DNA from: an uncultured Oleiphilus sp.
GTDB taxonomy: Bacteria; Pseudomonadota; Gammaproteobacteria; Pseudomonadales; Oleiphilaceae
Direction: 5' to 3'
Length of the DNA stretch: 64,000 nt
Assembly (NCBI GenBank): GCA_913020045.1
Contig: CAJWBE010000011.1
Coordinates: forward strand, 1-64,000
The position numbers were made by a program, and so were the translations under genes. This document shows positions 63,500 to 64,000 of the stretch, piece by piece; positions within the stretch are counted from its first letter, which is position 1, and every line of letters starts with the position of its first letter. Below the pieces are notes generated by a model that had not been told where the DNA came from, ran no database searches, and saw only the letters and a list, made by a program, of their open reading frames with translations.

Positions 63500-64000
63500 T
63501 TGGCGACCAAGTTGAACGAAAAATCAATCTACGCATCGGCCATAGACGGCCATGTCTATAAAGTATTTCCAAATGATCTAAATGCTCACGGAACCGCGTT
63601 TGGTGGCATGATCATGGCCAAGTGTGATCGCTTGTCGTTGGTGGTTGCTGAACGACATAGCGGGTCGGTCTGTGTGACTGCATCCGTTGACTCAATTCAT
63701 TTTATGGCGCCCGCGAAGGAGAATGACACCTTGCTTTTTAAGGTGTCCGTGAACCGAGCTTGGCGTTCATCGATGGAAGTTGGCGTTAGGGTGGAAGCTG
63801 AAAATAGCTATAGTGGCGAGAGTAAGCATATTTTGTCTGCATACTTCACGTTCGTCGCACTGGATGAGACGAACGCGCCGACCTCGGTCCCCTCGGTAAT
63901 TGTCGAGTCGGCGATGCAGACCAGACGTTTCGAGCAAGCGCAAATACGTCGGCAGGCGCGTTTGAATACTGTTGAAGCATTGAAAAAATACGATGAGCCT
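63500..64000 (+). CDS. Acyl-CoA thioesterase (hotdog fold), 3' end cut by window
   Basis: Hotdog-fold thioesterase that hydrolyses acyl-CoA. The frame opens at TTG 63500 after AGAGGTG and is still open at the window end, so the protein is at least 167 residues. VFPNDLNAHGTAFGGMIMAK has the ACOT/YciA pattern with the Asn/Asp and Gly-Gly site, then SVDSIHFMAPAKENDTL, the segment before the central helix of the next strand. Members act on a range of acyl-CoAs. Because the stop is outside the window the full length is not known. Confidence 0.9.
   Translation, partial: MATKLNEKSIYASAIDGHVYKVFPNDLNAHGTAFGGMIMAKCDRLSLVVAERHSGSVCVTASVDSIHFMAPAKENDTLLFKVSVNRAWRSSMEVGVRVEAENSYSGESKHILSAYFTFVALDETNAPTSVPSVIVESAMQTRRFEQAQIRRQARLNTVEALKKYDEP

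Overview
The window reads as a chromosomal segment of an aerobic, probably marine, Gammaproteobacterium. GC content looks close to 50 percent, and gene density and spacing are ordinary for a free-living bacterium. The assignment rests on gene content: a ubiG/mupP/yciK gene set arranged much as in Pseudomonas relatives, a long-form (about 530 residue) isocitrate lyase, a MoxR/Bat operon with DUF58 and DUF4381 genes, DUF2788, DUF2164 and MipA/OmpV proteins, and an AlkB alkane hydroxylase. The genus cannot be fixed from the sequence alone. No insertion sequence, phage, CRISPR array or replication origin is visible. Both window ends cut genes: an aspartate/glutamate racemase on the left and a hotdog acyl-CoA thioesterase on the right.

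Layout. 1-1947: racemase end, type IV pilin-like protein, NlpC/P60-like protein. 1952-8243: cytochrome P450 plus acetoacetate-decarboxylase-like protein facing an AraC regulator, then a DUF1295 membrane reductase-like protein, a DFR-like reductase, DUF2164 and a 4-oxalocrotonate tautomerase. 8287-18095: YheT-like hydrolase, 3-hydroxybutyryl-CoA dehydrogenase, DCC and GFA proteins, a cupredoxin/outer-membrane barrel pair, and a LysR/MDR pair. 18283-22209: iron alcohol dehydrogenase, chromate transporter, DUF3047, DUF411. 22263-30781: yciK, SRPBCC protein, hybrid histidine kinase, FKBP, a membrane-anchored receiver protein, mupP, ubiG, mtaD. 31285-33660: isocitrate lyase and a possible ADP-ribosyltransferase-fold protein. 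33749-43043: an unusual signalling/envelope block. 43127-45232: TPP riboswitch and thiC. 45299-54767: LysR, MipA, HPt, tRNA-Arg, alkB with its AraC neighbour, arsenosugar-type radical SAM protein and glycosyltransferase, metallo-beta-lactamase-fold hydrolase, YkgJ, GloA. 54999-62144: complete MoxR-DUF58-DUF4381-BatA-BatB/C-BatD operon. 62500-64000: DUF1304, a small membrane protein, thioesterase.

How the genes fit together (inference). AlkB, the iron alcohol dehydrogenase, the 3-hydroxyacyl-CoA dehydrogenase, the thioesterase and isocitrate lyase would suit growth on alkanes or lipids with glyoxylate-shunt assimilation. The P450, ADC-like, DUF1295 and DFR-like genes may form a separate lipid- or terpenoid-modifying locus.

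The most unusual region is 33749-43043. It encodes a 1050-residue RND-type transporter fused to a C-terminal EAL-like domain that has lost its catalytic acids. A winged-helix response regulator is transcribed divergently from it. Two overlapping membrane kinases follow, whose defects are complementary: one keeps the ATP-binding motifs but has a poor H-box, the other keeps a good H-box but has lost the ATP-binding motifs. Two secreted proteins end the block, one beta-rich and one lipase-like. Other odd items are a terminator hairpin inside the first codons of the chromate transporter gene, a receiver domain with a C-terminal membrane anchor, and an orphan HPt that could serve the HPt-less hybrid kinase.
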